From Pseudomonadota bacterium (lineage in GTDB: Bacteria > Desulfobacterota > Desulfovibrionia > Desulfovibrionales > Desulfovibrionaceae): a stretch of 64,000 nucleotides of DNA. The stretch is taken from contig JAHJLB010000062.1 of assembly GCA_018822105.1 (NCBI GenBank), positions 1-64,000 of the forward strand. Reading direction: 5' to 3'. Numbering within the stretch: position 1 is the stretch's first letter; every line of letters starts with the position of its first letter. Both the position numbers and the translations under genes were made by a program. The notes below the pieces were generated by a model that was not told the DNA's origin, ran no database searches, and saw nothing but the letters and a program-made list of their open reading frames with translations. Positions 17,569-25,123 of this stretch are shown here, piece after piece.

Positions 17569-18456
17569 TCACCCCGTGGTCAAAGAGAGGTTGCTTTTCC
17601 CACCATTGCATTGCTCGCATAGTGTCTGCAAATTCTCAAATTCAGTTTCGCCGCCAGACTCCCAAGGGGTCACATGGTCAATGACAAGGACAGTGCCGGG
17701 CTTCATAGCTGGGCTGACACCACACATCATACACTTGAAATTATCTCGCCTCATTACGAGGAATCGCATACGCCACGAAACATTCCTTGACGTTTTATGG
17801 CGGCAATGCTGTTCTATGTCTATAGCAATATCACTTTTGTTTTGCGCATCATCAGTTTCAACAGCATTGTGATATTCAAATGAATCAACAAATGCTTCAA
17901 GTGCCTTTCTGTATGAGCCGAATCTCCTCGGATATACCGTATATGAGTACTTCGAAAGTGGCTTGTAAAAATCATTTCGGCTCGGCTGTCTACCAATCAT
18001 TTCCCACATGTTCTCTATGTTTTCAAAAAGATTTTCGTTTGAAATCTTTTCTTTAAATGAATCTGACGTTTCTAGTCCTGCAACGTCTAGTGCATTTTTG
18101 AAAGAACCAAGCCTTCTTCTAATCAATTCACTATTAAATTTCCCGTGCTTTTCATAAATTTCTACAGTTAAAACGTTGGTATTCAGCGCGTAGGCAACAT
18201 TTTTTATATCTGCTATGCACTCTTCTTTTGACGTATCATAGTGACGATTCCTATTCAGTCCTGCAATATCGTGTGCCTTGCACCATGAACCGAATCGTTT
18301 TTGAAATGTTGCAGAACACAATCTTCCATGTTTATTGTACTCTTCTTTTGTAACATACTCTTTTCCAAGTTTATTTGCGGTACTGCGCAAATCGTCGAGA
18401 AGCTCTTCATCGTTTAATCCTTTGTTATATGGCTTCAGAACGAATTGCATTGCCAT
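17569..18456 (-). CDS. HNH endonuclease with homing-endonuclease-associated repeats
   Basis: This 295-residue protein has two clear and one weaker helical repeats of the type found next to HNH homing nucleases: around residues 35-67 (KRFGSWCKAHDIAGL), 95-127 (RRLGSFKNALDVAGL) and 155-190 (RRFGSYRKALEAF). They probably bind DNA. A C-terminal HNH domain follows, with FKCMMCG, VIDHVTPWESGG and LCEQCNGGKS, giving the zinc Cys residues and the His/Asn active site. The gene is much more AT-rich than its surroundings, a sign of recent transfer. The ATG at 18456 has GGAG at suitable distance. It could be a free-standing homing nuclease or element cargo; no intron or intein host is seen. Confidence 0.82.
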   Translation of the reverse strand: MAMQFVLKPYNKGLNDEELLDDLRSTANKLGKEYVTKEEYNKHGRLCSATFQKRFGSWCKAHDIAGLNRNRHYDTSKEECIADIKNVAYALNTNVLTVEIYEKHGKFNSELIRRRLGSFKNALDVAGLETSDSFKEKISNENLFENIENMWEMIGRQPSRNDFYKPLSKYSYTVYPRRFGSYRKALEAFVDSFEYHNAVETDDAQNKSDIAIDIEQHCRHKTSRNVSWRMRFLVMRRDNFKCMMCGVSPAMKPGTVLVIDHVTPWESGGETEFENLQTLCEQCNGGKSNLSLTTG

Positions 18457-18675
18457 GCTGGCGCTCCATGAGTATTTTGCTCGCCTCGACCAAGCCGTGT
18501 TTGACGGGGCAGCGTTTGTTGTCCGTGCTCATTTTGGGACGATTTGTAGCCAAGATGTCAGCTACAAGCAAGGAGGCAGGTGAAGTTTGCCGCCGTGGGC
18601 AAGCATTCCAGCCATGGTCCGGCACAACCAATGCGTAATCCTGCGCCATGGGCTTCGTGTTTTTGATAACGGTAC

Positions 18676-18704
18676 TTGACGTGGCGCAAATCGTATGGTA
18701 TAAT
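18676..18704 (+). promoter_or_regulatory. Near-perfect sigma-70 promoter inside the element
   Basis: TTGACG (18676-18681) and TATAAT (18699-18704) are separated by 17 bases. The only gene downstream on this strand is the tyrosine recombinase, 410 bases away. Confidence 0.75.
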
Positions 18705-18818
18705 AGAAGAAAGCGCTCGTTTACTGTTTGTCACAGGAGGATTCGTCAGCGCCGCCAGCTACGGCTGTTTGACATTTGCCTTGTCTCGGCGCTTATGCGC
18801 ATCTGGCCTTTTTCTCAA

Positions 18819-18856
18819 CACCGTCTGTTTTCTCTGCAGAGGGAAAACAGACGGTG
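18819..18856 (+). other. Strong hairpin in the putative leader or small RNA
   Basis: CACCGTCTGTTTTC (18819-18832) pairs perfectly with 18843-18856 around a ten-base loop that itself contains the palindrome TCTGCAGA. There is no T-run, so it is not an ordinary terminator. Confidence 0.65.
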
Positions 18857-19113
18857 ACCATCAGCCCTACGGCTACATCAGTTCCCCCAGCAAATACGAA
18901 TAGACGGACCCTGCGCGTTCTGGCTTGGGCTCGTGTCTGGCTCCTGCACCGCCCTCCGGCGGCGGCATGAACGGTCATGCCGAGGAGCAAAGCGGATTGA
19001 ACGCGGCAAACGGGACACCACGAGGATGCGCTACGCGTCGCCTCGTTGCGTGGCCCCGCGAGTAAAACCCCAGAACGACAACCGCGCCTCGGGCGCGCAC
19101 TACGGAGAGAGTC

Positions 19114-20055
19114 ATGGGCGACCAGCTCTTGTATGCGATTGGCCGCGCTCGCCTGCACGGGAGCGCGAAGACGAGATACCAGCACCGAGCCGAGGCGACG
19201 CGTTTTGTCAACGAACTGCGCGTCGTCGGTTTTGCGGTGCAGTCTTGGAAGAATGTCACGAACAGGCACATGGCTGCCGTCGTCGAGCGATGGCGGGACC
19301 GGGGCCTGTCGACCGCAACCCTGAAGGAATACCTGTCAGGCGTCCGTGCGGTCGCACGGGCATATGGCAATGCCGACCTGCGCGAGAAAAATGATTTCCG
19401 CACAGCGGATGGCTCACTCCTCGTCGGGTCGCGCGTGGGCGTCGATAATCGCAACCGCGCTGTTCCCGACGCTGTATATGCCGCCGCGCTCGAAGTCCTT
19501 CGCGCCGGTACGGAAGACGAACAACGATTTGCGATCCACTTGCGCCTCATGCGCACGGGCGGACTTCGCCACGAAGAAGCCCGAAAGCTCAACCCCTTCC
19601 GGTGTCTGCTCGCCGATGGCCGCGTGTTCGTCAGCGACGGCACAAAGGGCGGGCGGGAGCGGGTGATTTCCAACCCCTCACCGGCTTTCTTGACGGCAAT
19701 CGAAGACGCCCGTCGCTTCGTCTCCTCGCACGGCAATCTCATGCCGGACGGGATGAGCGAACGGGCATGGGAGAAGAAAGCATACGCATGCGCCCACGCT
19801 GTCGGCATTTCGAAAGAAGCATGCGGCGCATCGCTTCATGGACTGCGGCACGCATACACGCAAGAGCGCTATGCCGACATCACCGGGTTCCGGTGCGCAT
19901 CCGCAGGCGGCACGCTTGTGGAAGCCCAGGAGGCCGCTGGCGACGGCTGGCGGCAACTGGACAGTGACGCCCGCTTGCTCATCAAAGCAGAACTCGGGCA
20001 TGGTCCAGACCGGGACGATGTCGTGGCGCGCTACCTCGGCGCGAGGTTTCGATAA
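19114..20055 (+). CDS. Tyrosine recombinase (phage integrase family)
   Basis: This 313-residue protein has an N-terminal SAM-like/core-binding domain (1-110) and a catalytic domain. Visible catalytic residues are Arg in RTGGLRHEEARKL (about 149-160), Lys in GTKGGRERV, the HxxR of HGLRHAYTQERY (about 250), a later His in ELGHGPDRDD and the terminal Tyr in ARYLGARF. It resembles the integrase-domain proteins of plasmids and integrative elements rather than XerCD. GGAGAGAGTC precedes ATG 19114. It lies in the middle of the element facing right, opposite to the other genes, and a short terminator follows. Confidence 0.85.
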   Translation: MGDQLLYAIGRARLHGSAKTRYQHRAEATRFVNELRVVGFAVQSWKNVTNRHMAAVVERWRDRGLSTATLKEYLSGVRAVARAYGNADLREKNDFRTADGSLLVGSRVGVDNRNRAVPDAVYAAALEVLRAGTEDEQRFAIHLRLMRTGGLRHEEARKLNPFRCLLADGRVFVSDGTKGGRERVISNPSPAFLTAIEDARRFVSSHGNLMPDGMSERAWEKKAYACAHAVGISKEACGASLHGLRHAYTQERYADITGFRCASAGGTLVEAQEAAGDGWRQLDSDARLLIKAELGHGPDRDDVVARYLGARFR

Positions 20056-20060
20056 ACAAG

Positions 20061-20084
20061 GAAGGGCCGAGAAGGCCCTTCTTT
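20061..20084 (+). terminator. Terminator after the tyrosine recombinase
   Basis: GAAGGGCC and GGCCCTTC form a stem around five bases and are followed by TTT. The short T-run makes it moderate. Confidence 0.6.
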
Positions 20085-20202
20085 GCGTTTCTGCGGTGCG
20101 TGCAGCGCATGTTTATGGGGCTTTCCCCACAGCGCACCTCCCCCGGCCTCTCATGGCCGTTTACGCGTTTCGATGGTCGGCGCGGCGCGACGGGATCCAC
20201 TC

Positions 20203-20276
20203 CATTCTCCCATTCTCCCAGAACAGCCGAAGAGGAAAGGCACCAAGACAAAGGCAAAATACCAAAGACAAAGACC
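20203..20276. other. Candidate replication origin (direct repeats next to rep)
   Basis: Perfect tandem CATTCTCC units lie at 20203-20218. Two copies of ACCAA(A)GACAAAG follow at 20242-20253 and 20261-20273, all within 125 bases of the rep stop codon. In ColE2-type plasmids the origin lies just downstream of rep, which fits this position. No AT-rich melting region is obvious. Confidence 0.4.
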
Positions 20277-20324
20277 ATGGATCCATCCTCCAGCCTCCTG
20301 CGGCCCCTGCCCGGCGTATTCCTG

Positions 20325-21425
20325 TTAACCGTCGATCACTTGACAACACTTGCATTTCTGGTTTTCGCCTCTCGGCGTCGCGATGCCGTCGCGGATGGTG
20401 AAGTGACTGCGGACGGTTCGGACATTCACACCAGCACGGCGGGCAATCGCCTCCCCGGTCACTTTTCGACCCTCGGCCATAAGCACGGCAAGGGCATCGG
20501 CAATGATGCGCTTGCACTCCCCCATTCGTTGTTCGGCGCTGTATCGGCCGCCTTCGGCCTGCCGCTGGCGGATGGCCGCCCGGCGCGCTTCGACAGGGAG
20601 CTCGGTTCCTTTGAGGGTGGGCAGTCGCATGGCTCCGTAGTTCCGATCGGCGCGTGATTTGTAGCGCTCCCCGTTGAAGACGATTGACCTCGCAATGTCT
20701 TTGTTTTCCTCTGCGTCCAGTGGCGGCGCGTTCGAACCGGCTTGAAACTCGACCAGAAACGCAACGACCTCGTCAACAGACGCGGCTCCGAGGCGGTGAA
20801 AGAAAGCGAGGCCGGCGCGAAAACTCGCGCAATTTCTCTGGCCGGTTGCGTAGTCGAGCTGGCGCCAGTGGGAGACGTTCTGCGGAGCGGCATCAAGACG
20901 GAGAGCCTCAAGCGAGCAAGGCCCGTCAGGATAGTTCACGGCCATATGTCCAGCGAAGAATGGATTCTTCGCGGCGATGTTGTGGACGCCGCAAGCGATG
21001 TCGCCGCCCAGCGCCCGTATGAGGTTGCGCCTGACGTCGTGGTAGAACCTGCGCGACTTGGCCGATGGATGCGGCGGGAGAGGGCGCAGAAGCGGCCACA
21101 AAAGGTGGAAGCTCCGCCCCGACAAGGCGATGAACGCCGGAAGCGGGACGTTCAGGGCTTCGTATGGCGCAGGGTCGAATACCATACGCTGGAGTGCCTG
21201 CATCGGCGTCTCTCCATCGGCGGGACGAGGCATCTTTTGCAGGTCGATGTCGATGTGGACCCAGCAGAGCATGCCGGGATTCAGGATGATATACGGGAAA
21301 GCAGCGACTTCGGACGAGGGGACGCAAATAGCCGGTTCGTCTTTGGCGGGCTTCACCAAGATATGCCCGGGCCGGATTTCGAAATGACTCCGAAAGGCGT
21401 CAAACCACTTGAGAGGAATACCCAT
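20325..21425 (-). CDS. ColE2-like replication initiator/primase (PriCT-type)
   Basis: This 366-residue protein has WVHIDIDLQK and FIALSGRSFHLLWPL (residues about 55-120), matching the primase-like core of plasmid Rep/replicase proteins. A PriCT-like helical segment lies around 195-260 (RNCASFRAGLAFFHRL to EENKDIARSIVFNGE). The C-terminus has a helix-turn-helix-like region (GEAIARRAGVNVRTVRSHF). Such proteins recognise a nearby origin and prime replication. Its presence argues that the element can, or once could, replicate as a plasmid. The gene is oriented away from a hairpin leader at 21435 and toward direct repeats that may be the origin. Confidence 0.72.
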   Translation of the reverse strand: MGIPLKWFDAFRSHFEIRPGHILVKPAKDEPAICVPSSEVAAFPYIILNPGMLCWVHIDIDLQKMPRPADGETPMQALQRMVFDPAPYEALNVPLPAFIALSGRSFHLLWPLLRPLPPHPSAKSRRFYHDVRRNLIRALGGDIACGVHNIAAKNPFFAGHMAVNYPDGPCSLEALRLDAAPQNVSHWRQLDYATGQRNCASFRAGLAFFHRLGAASVDEVVAFLVEFQAGSNAPPLDAEENKDIARSIVFNGERYKSRADRNYGAMRLPTLKGTELPVEARRAAIRQRQAEGGRYSAEQRMGECKRIIADALAVLMAEGRKVTGEAIARRAGVNVRTVRSHFTIRDGIATPRGENQKCKCCQVIDG

Positions 21426-21434
21426 TTTTTGTCA

Positions 21435-21471
21435 CCATCCTTTCTGTGTGTGGAACCACAGGCAAGGATGG
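21435..21471 (-). promoter_or_regulatory. Hairpin in the rep leader
   Basis: CCATCCTT (21435-21442) pairs with AAGGATGG (21464-21471), and the inner CTGTG/CACAG extends the stem. It begins ten bases upstream of the rep ATG, and its arm includes the probable ribosome site AAGGA. It could therefore control rep translation. Confidence 0.5.
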
Positions 21472-21564
21472 CACATCTCTCGGAGCCCTCGCCACTTTTT
21501 GGCGGGGAAACGAAGAAGTTTTTTTGGGGGGGGCTGGCGAGTCTGCCGCGCAGTTGGTCTTTTT

Positions 21565-23262
21565 CTAGTCCACCTCAAGCCGAGTGACGGCTCGGCCAGC
21601 AAAGATGCGCGAAACGCTCTGTTTGCCCGATGGCCCCTTCGGGCCTTTCGAGACGAATGTCCATTCGCGGCCGTTCAACTCATAGGCCGTCCCGCTCCTC
21701 GTGGTGATTGTGACCATGTGATTCTCTTGGCAGACGGCGCTTGCGATGACGCTCTTCATCTCCATCGCGATCCGCACGCGTCGCGCGTAGACAGCTTCGT
21801 CTGACATGTTGATGCCTTCCAGCGTCTCGGCATACGCTCGCCGTTCAAGCTCACGCAAGTGCCGAAACTGCATCGAGTCCTCTTGCGCCTGGCGGGCCTC
21901 GGCGGCGGCGGCGCGGGCCGTCGTCAGTTGTTCTCGGAGTTCCTTTTGCTTCTTCCTGTGGCCAACAAGCGTGCTTTCCAGTTCATCAAGACCGGCAAGT
22001 TCTTCGTTGCCGAGAAGCTTCAAGGTCCGCTGGATTGCGGCATCAACTTTTGTCAGTTGTGCCTCCAACGCTTCAATTTTTTCAACTTGCTGCTTCGCCG
22101 TCTCGCTGTGAACCCCGGCGGCCGCGACAACGTCAACGTCCGAGAGCCCGCCCGCCAACACGAAATTCTCTAAAAGCAGATAGTTGTAATGCTGGCGGTT
22201 CTTACAGCCTTGCCCTTCGAGTGCATTGCCGCAGACGAGGTAGCGCGCCCATGGCCGCACGCCGTCTTTGCGAGTCTTGTCGCGGGTCCGGTCAAGAAAT
22301 CGCATCGAGCCGCCACAGGATGAACACGTTGCGAGCTTCTGGAACAAGTTTGAATATCTCTTCCCCTTCCGGCCAGCCTGCTTCCGCGCTCGCGTGGTCG
22401 CGACGTCTTGCGCGAGGTCGAAAAGCTCCTTGGGGATGACGGGCGGGTAATAGTTGGGGATGGTTTCTGTCCGCTTGCGTCCTTCCTCGGTCGTCACTTC
22501 GGGCAGGTATTCCCCAATCACCGCACGGTTGTGCAAGAGCTTCTGAATGTAGCTCGCGTGCCAGATTGGTTTGCGCCTGTTCCACGGCGGAATGCCTTCG
22601 GCGTGAAGAGTGCTGGCGATGACGTAGCGGCCGATGCCGGCGACGTACATGCCGAAGATGCGGCGTACGATTTCGGCTCGGTCCTCAAGCACGTGGAACT
22701 TGCCGCGTTTGACAACCAGCCATAGTGGGCATTGGCGCGTGACGGGCACGCCCTTCTTCGCTTTCTCTCGTTTTGCCTCCCAATTGCCTTTCGAGCGCAG
22801 GGATTTGTGCTCGCTTTCGCCGTGCGAGCGTTCGAGGTCCGAGACGACCGAATGCAAGACACGGTACGACAACTCGTTGAGAATTGTATCCTGTCCGGTA
22901 ATCCCGATGCGGATGCCTGCTTCTGTCAGAGCAAGGAGCAGGTTGAGAGCGTCGCCGGCTTTGTCGCGCGTCAGTCGGTCAAGCGATTCGACGATCAGCA
23001 GCGACCCGCGCGAGATGGTGCCCACCTCGACCATTTGCAGGAAGGATTTGAGAGCGCCGGCGCGAGAGTTGCCGCTCCGGTACGCGGAAACCCCGATGTC
23101 ATGCAGGGTCTCGTCGATCGCAAGCCCATGGCGCTTCGCGAATTCCTTGGCGGCGCGTAGCTGACGCCGTTCGCCGTCGCCAAGAGCTTGTGGTGCGCTT
23201 GACAGGCGGATGTACGCGTAGGCCTTGGCCGGCACGGGGCTGTTGGGTGGCTTGTTGCTCAT
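21565..23262 (-). CDS. Large serine recombinase
   Basis: This 565-residue protein has an N-terminal resolvase domain (AYIRLSSAPQALGDGERRQL, with Ser near residue 20; later VESLDRLTRDKAGDA). A recombinase domain and a zinc-ribbon domain (LATCSSCGGSMRF, then VCGNALEGQGC) follow, then a long coiled-coil (about 385-500) typical of phage-type serine integrases. ATG 23262 (MSNKPPN) was preferred to an upstream TTG. It is the last gene before the right end of the element, the usual position for an integrase acting on attachment sites. It may be the enzyme that inserted the element into the composite repeat. Confidence 0.87.
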   Translation of the reverse strand: MSNKPPNSPVPAKAYAYIRLSSAPQALGDGERRQLRAAKEFAKRHGLAIDETLHDIGVSAYRSGNSRAGALKSFLQMVEVGTISRGSLLIVESLDRLTRDKAGDALNLLLALTEAGIRIGITGQDTILNELSYRVLHSVVSDLERSHGESEHKSLRSKGNWEAKREKAKKGVPVTRQCPLWLVVKRGKFHVLEDRAEIVRRIFGMYVAGIGRYVIASTLHAEGIPPWNRRKPIWHASYIQKLLHNRAVIGEYLPEVTTEEGRKRTETIPNYYPPVIPKELFDLAQDVATTRARKQAGRKGKRYSNLFQKLATCSSCGGSMRFLDRTRDKTRKDGVRPWARYLVCGNALEGQGCKNRQHYNYLLLENFVLAGGLSDVDVVAAAGVHSETAKQQVEKIEALEAQLTKVDAAIQRTLKLLGNEELAGLDELESTLVGHRKKQKELREQLTTARAAAAEARQAQEDSMQFRHLRELERRAYAETLEGINMSDEAVYARRVRIAMEMKSVIASAVCQENHMVTITTRSGTAYELNGREWTFVSKGPKGPSGKQSVSRIFAGRAVTRLEVD

Positions 23263-23371
23263 GGATAACGAATAGAGCAAGAAGGCAGAAGAGCCCAGTA
23301 TTTTTTGAGCTACAGACGCTCATCTCTAGGTGTATTTATCGTCAACACACTGAAATCACATCGTAATGTTT

Positions 23372-23381
23372 GTGGGTATAC
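23372..23381 (-). repeat. Right terminal inverted repeat of the element
   Basis: GTGGGTATAC, the exact complement of 17438-17447, lies 16 bases inside the right junction. Confidence 0.5.
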
Positions 23382-23397
23382 TATTAGCATCCCGTAG

Positions 23398-23430
23398 CCC
23401 GCCGGGGGGCATGATGCCCCCCGGACCCCC
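23398..23430. repeat. Composite repeat, right half (palindromic part)
   Basis: CCGCCGGGGGGCATGATGCC is followed by its complementary arm and GGACCCCC. It is nearly the same as 8936-8967 and continues the repeat broken at 17420. Confidence 0.7.
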
Positions 23431-23503
23431 GCAGTTGGTGTCTCGGGCGCGTCCCAGCCAGGCCTGCGGAGCCTGCTGCCGGCCTGGGGCGCGTGGCTTG
23501 GCG

Positions 23504-23707
23504 CTACTTCCCGGACAGCCTCCTGGCCGTCACCGTTTCCCCGCCGATGCCCCAGTTGTCCGTGTCCACTTCGTCGATGACCACCACCGTGGTGGCCGGG
23601 TTCTTGCCCAGGGTTTCGGCCAGAAGTCCGGTCACGCCCTGGATGAGCCGGGCCTTCTGCTGGGGCGTCGCGCCGTCGCGGGTGATGCGGATGTTCACAT
23701 AGGGCAT
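23504..23707 (-). CDS. 4-oxalocrotonate tautomerase family protein
   Basis: This 67-residue protein (MPYVNIRITRDGATPQQK) keeps the family's catalytic Pro-1 after removal of Met and the small beta-alpha-beta fold. It ends in WGIGGETVTARRL. Members act as hexameric keto-enol tautomerases, but the physiological substrate of this type is usually unknown. GGAGG lies seven bases before ATG 23707. It is transcribed away from hisS, with about 100 bases between. Confidence 0.85.
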   Translation of the reverse strand: MPYVNIRITRDGATPQQKARLIQGVTGLLAETLGKNPATTVVVIDEVDTDNWGIGGETVTARRLSGK

Positions 23708-23742
23708 GGGTTCCTCCATTGTTTCTGCGCACCTGCGCTGTT

Positions 23743-23771
23743 TTGACAACCGTGTTTCAGGGAGGTATATT
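23743..23771 (+). promoter_or_regulatory. hisS promoter
   Basis: Consensus TTGACA (23743-23748) and TATATT (23766-23771) with 17-base spacing lie 35 bases before the hisS start. Confidence 0.75.
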
Positions 23772-23806
23772 CCCCGTCTTTCATAAACCTCAACCCACGG
23801 CGTGTG

Positions 23807-25048
23807 ATGAGCAGCATCCAGAAAATCAAAGGTTTTGCCGACCTCTTTCCCGAGGACTCCCGGAGCTTCACCCACATGGAGGCCCAGGCCCGGGCGGTCT
23901 TTGGCCGCTATGGCTTCGGCGAGCTGCGCACCCCGCTTTTAGAGCGCACCGAGCTGTTTGCCAAGGGCATCGGCGAGGACACCGACGTGGTGGGCAAGGA
24001 GATGTACACCTTCACCGACCGCGGCGACCGCTCCCTGACCCTGCGCCCCGAGGCCACGGCAGGGGTGCTGCGCGCGGCCATCGAGTCCAGCGCCATCGAG
24101 CCGGGCCGCGCCACGCGACTGTACACCTTCGGCCCCATGTTCCGCTACGAGCGCCCGCAGAAGGGCCGCATGCGCCAGTTCCACCAGGTCAACGCCGAGC
24201 TGCTCGGCTCGGCCGAGCCCCAGGCGGACGTGGAGGTCATCCTCATGCTGGAGGACTTCCTGTCGAGCCTCGGCATCGCGGACCTCTGCTTCGAGCTGAA
24301 CTCCCTGGGCTGCCGGGAGTGCCGCCCCGGCTACCGCGCCGCCCTCACGGCCTATTTCGAGGCCCTGGATCACGCCAAGCTGTGCGAGGACTGCCGCCGC
24401 AGGATGCACACCAACCCCCTGCGCGTGCTGGACTGCAAGGTGCCGGCCTGCAAGGCCCTGGTGGCCGATGCCCCGGTCATCGGCGAGCACACCTGCCAGG
24501 GCTGCCGCGGGCACTTTGCCGCGGTGCTCTCCCTGGTGGACCGCGCCGGGCTCAAGTACACCCTCAATCCGCGCCTGGTGCGCGGGCTGGACTACTACCA
24601 GCGCACCACCTTCGAGGTCACCTCCGGGGCCATCGGCTCCCAGACCGCCGTGGCCGGCGGCGGGCGCTACGACGGCCTGGTGAAGCTCCTGGGCGGCCCG
24701 GACGCCCCGGGCGTGGGCTTTGCCTGCGGCATGGAGCGCCTGGCCATGCTCATGGACAAGCCCGAGGCCCCCTGCCCGGACTTCTTCCTGGCCGTGACGG
24801 ACACCCGCGAGGGCACGGGCGCCCTGGACGCCGCGCTTCTGCTGGCGCACAAGCTGCGCGCGCGCGGCCTCAGCGGCGAATGCGACTACCAGGCGGGCAG
24901 CATGAAGAGCCGCCTGCGCCACGCCGGGCGCATCAAGGCCAAGAAATGCTACATCCTGGGCGCGGAGGAATTCGACGCGGGCCAGGTCACGGTCAAGGAC
25001 ATGGAAGAGGGCGACCAGCTGCGTCTGGACATCTCGGCCTTTGACTAG
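23807..25048 (+). CDS. hisS: Histidyl-tRNA synthetase
   Basis: This 413-residue class II synthetase has motif 2 (FRYERPQKGRMRQFHQ, about residue 112) and the histidine-specific RGLDYYQRTTFE (about 260). A GVGFACGMERL motif 3 comes next, and the anticodon-binding domain lies at the C-terminus. A Cys-rich insertion around residues 165-240 (CRECRPGYR, CEDCRRRMH, CKACQ-like pattern, CQGCRGHF) suggests a bound zinc, as in several bacterial HisS proteins. ATG 23807 is used; a GTG sits one codon upstream. aspS follows and the two are probably co-transcribed, a common pairing. Confidence 0.95.
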   Translation: MSSIQKIKGFADLFPEDSRSFTHMEAQARAVFGRYGFGELRTPLLERTELFAKGIGEDTDVVGKEMYTFTDRGDRSLTLRPEATAGVLRAAIESSAIEPGRATRLYTFGPMFRYERPQKGRMRQFHQVNAELLGSAEPQADVEVILMLEDFLSSLGIADLCFELNSLGCRECRPGYRAALTAYFEALDHAKLCEDCRRRMHTNPLRVLDCKVPACKALVADAPVIGEHTCQGCRGHFAAVLSLVDRAGLKYTLNPRLVRGLDYYQRTTFEVTSGAIGSQTAVAGGGRYDGLVKLLGGPDAPGVGFACGMERLAMLMDKPEAPCPDFFLAVTDTREGTGALDAALLLAHKLRARGLSGECDYQAGSMKSRLRHAGRIKAKKCYILGAEEFDAGQVTVKDMEEGDQLRLDISAFD

Positions 25049-25123
25049 CGACTCCACGCCAGAATCGGAACCGTCCGCCCCGGCGGCGCGGCGGCCGCGA
25101 ACACGTTTTGAAAAGGAAGCCCA

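Larger units (their letters stand above)
18457..19113. other. Non-coding segment of the element with an orphan promoter and hairpins
   Basis: These 657 bases lie between the divergent HNH and tyrosine-recombinase genes. They contain a near-consensus plus-strand promoter (18676-18704), a 14-base-pair hairpin (18819-18856) and a smaller one (18963-18982, arms CGGCATGA/TCATGCCG). Short open frames exist, but none begins at a sensible start codon behind a ribosome site. An AGGAGG at 18736 has no start codon after it. A structured RNA or long leader of the recombinase gene is possible. Confidence 0.5.
17421..23397. mobile_element. Integrated element with two recombinases, a Rep protein and an HNH nuclease
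   Basis: Joining 17420 to 23398 regenerates the composite repeat seen intact at 8914-8970, so about 5,977 bases appear to have been inserted. The ends carry a 10-base inverted repeat, GTATACCCAC at 17438 and its complement at 23372. The contents are an HNH nuclease (minus), a tyrosine recombinase (plus), a ColE2-like Rep/primase (minus) and a large serine recombinase (minus). Base composition is visibly lower in GC than the flanks, especially from 17421 to 18450. It is probably an integrated plasmid or small mobilisable element. The first 148 bases up to the HNH stop are non-coding and include a TTGTCG/CGACAA dyad (17498-17513). Confidence 0.7.

Noticed and set aside
18648-18903. Small proteins in the gap before the tyrosine recombinase
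   Set aside because: The frames start at the promoter -35 or at unsupported codons, and the one AGGAGG has no start codon behind it.
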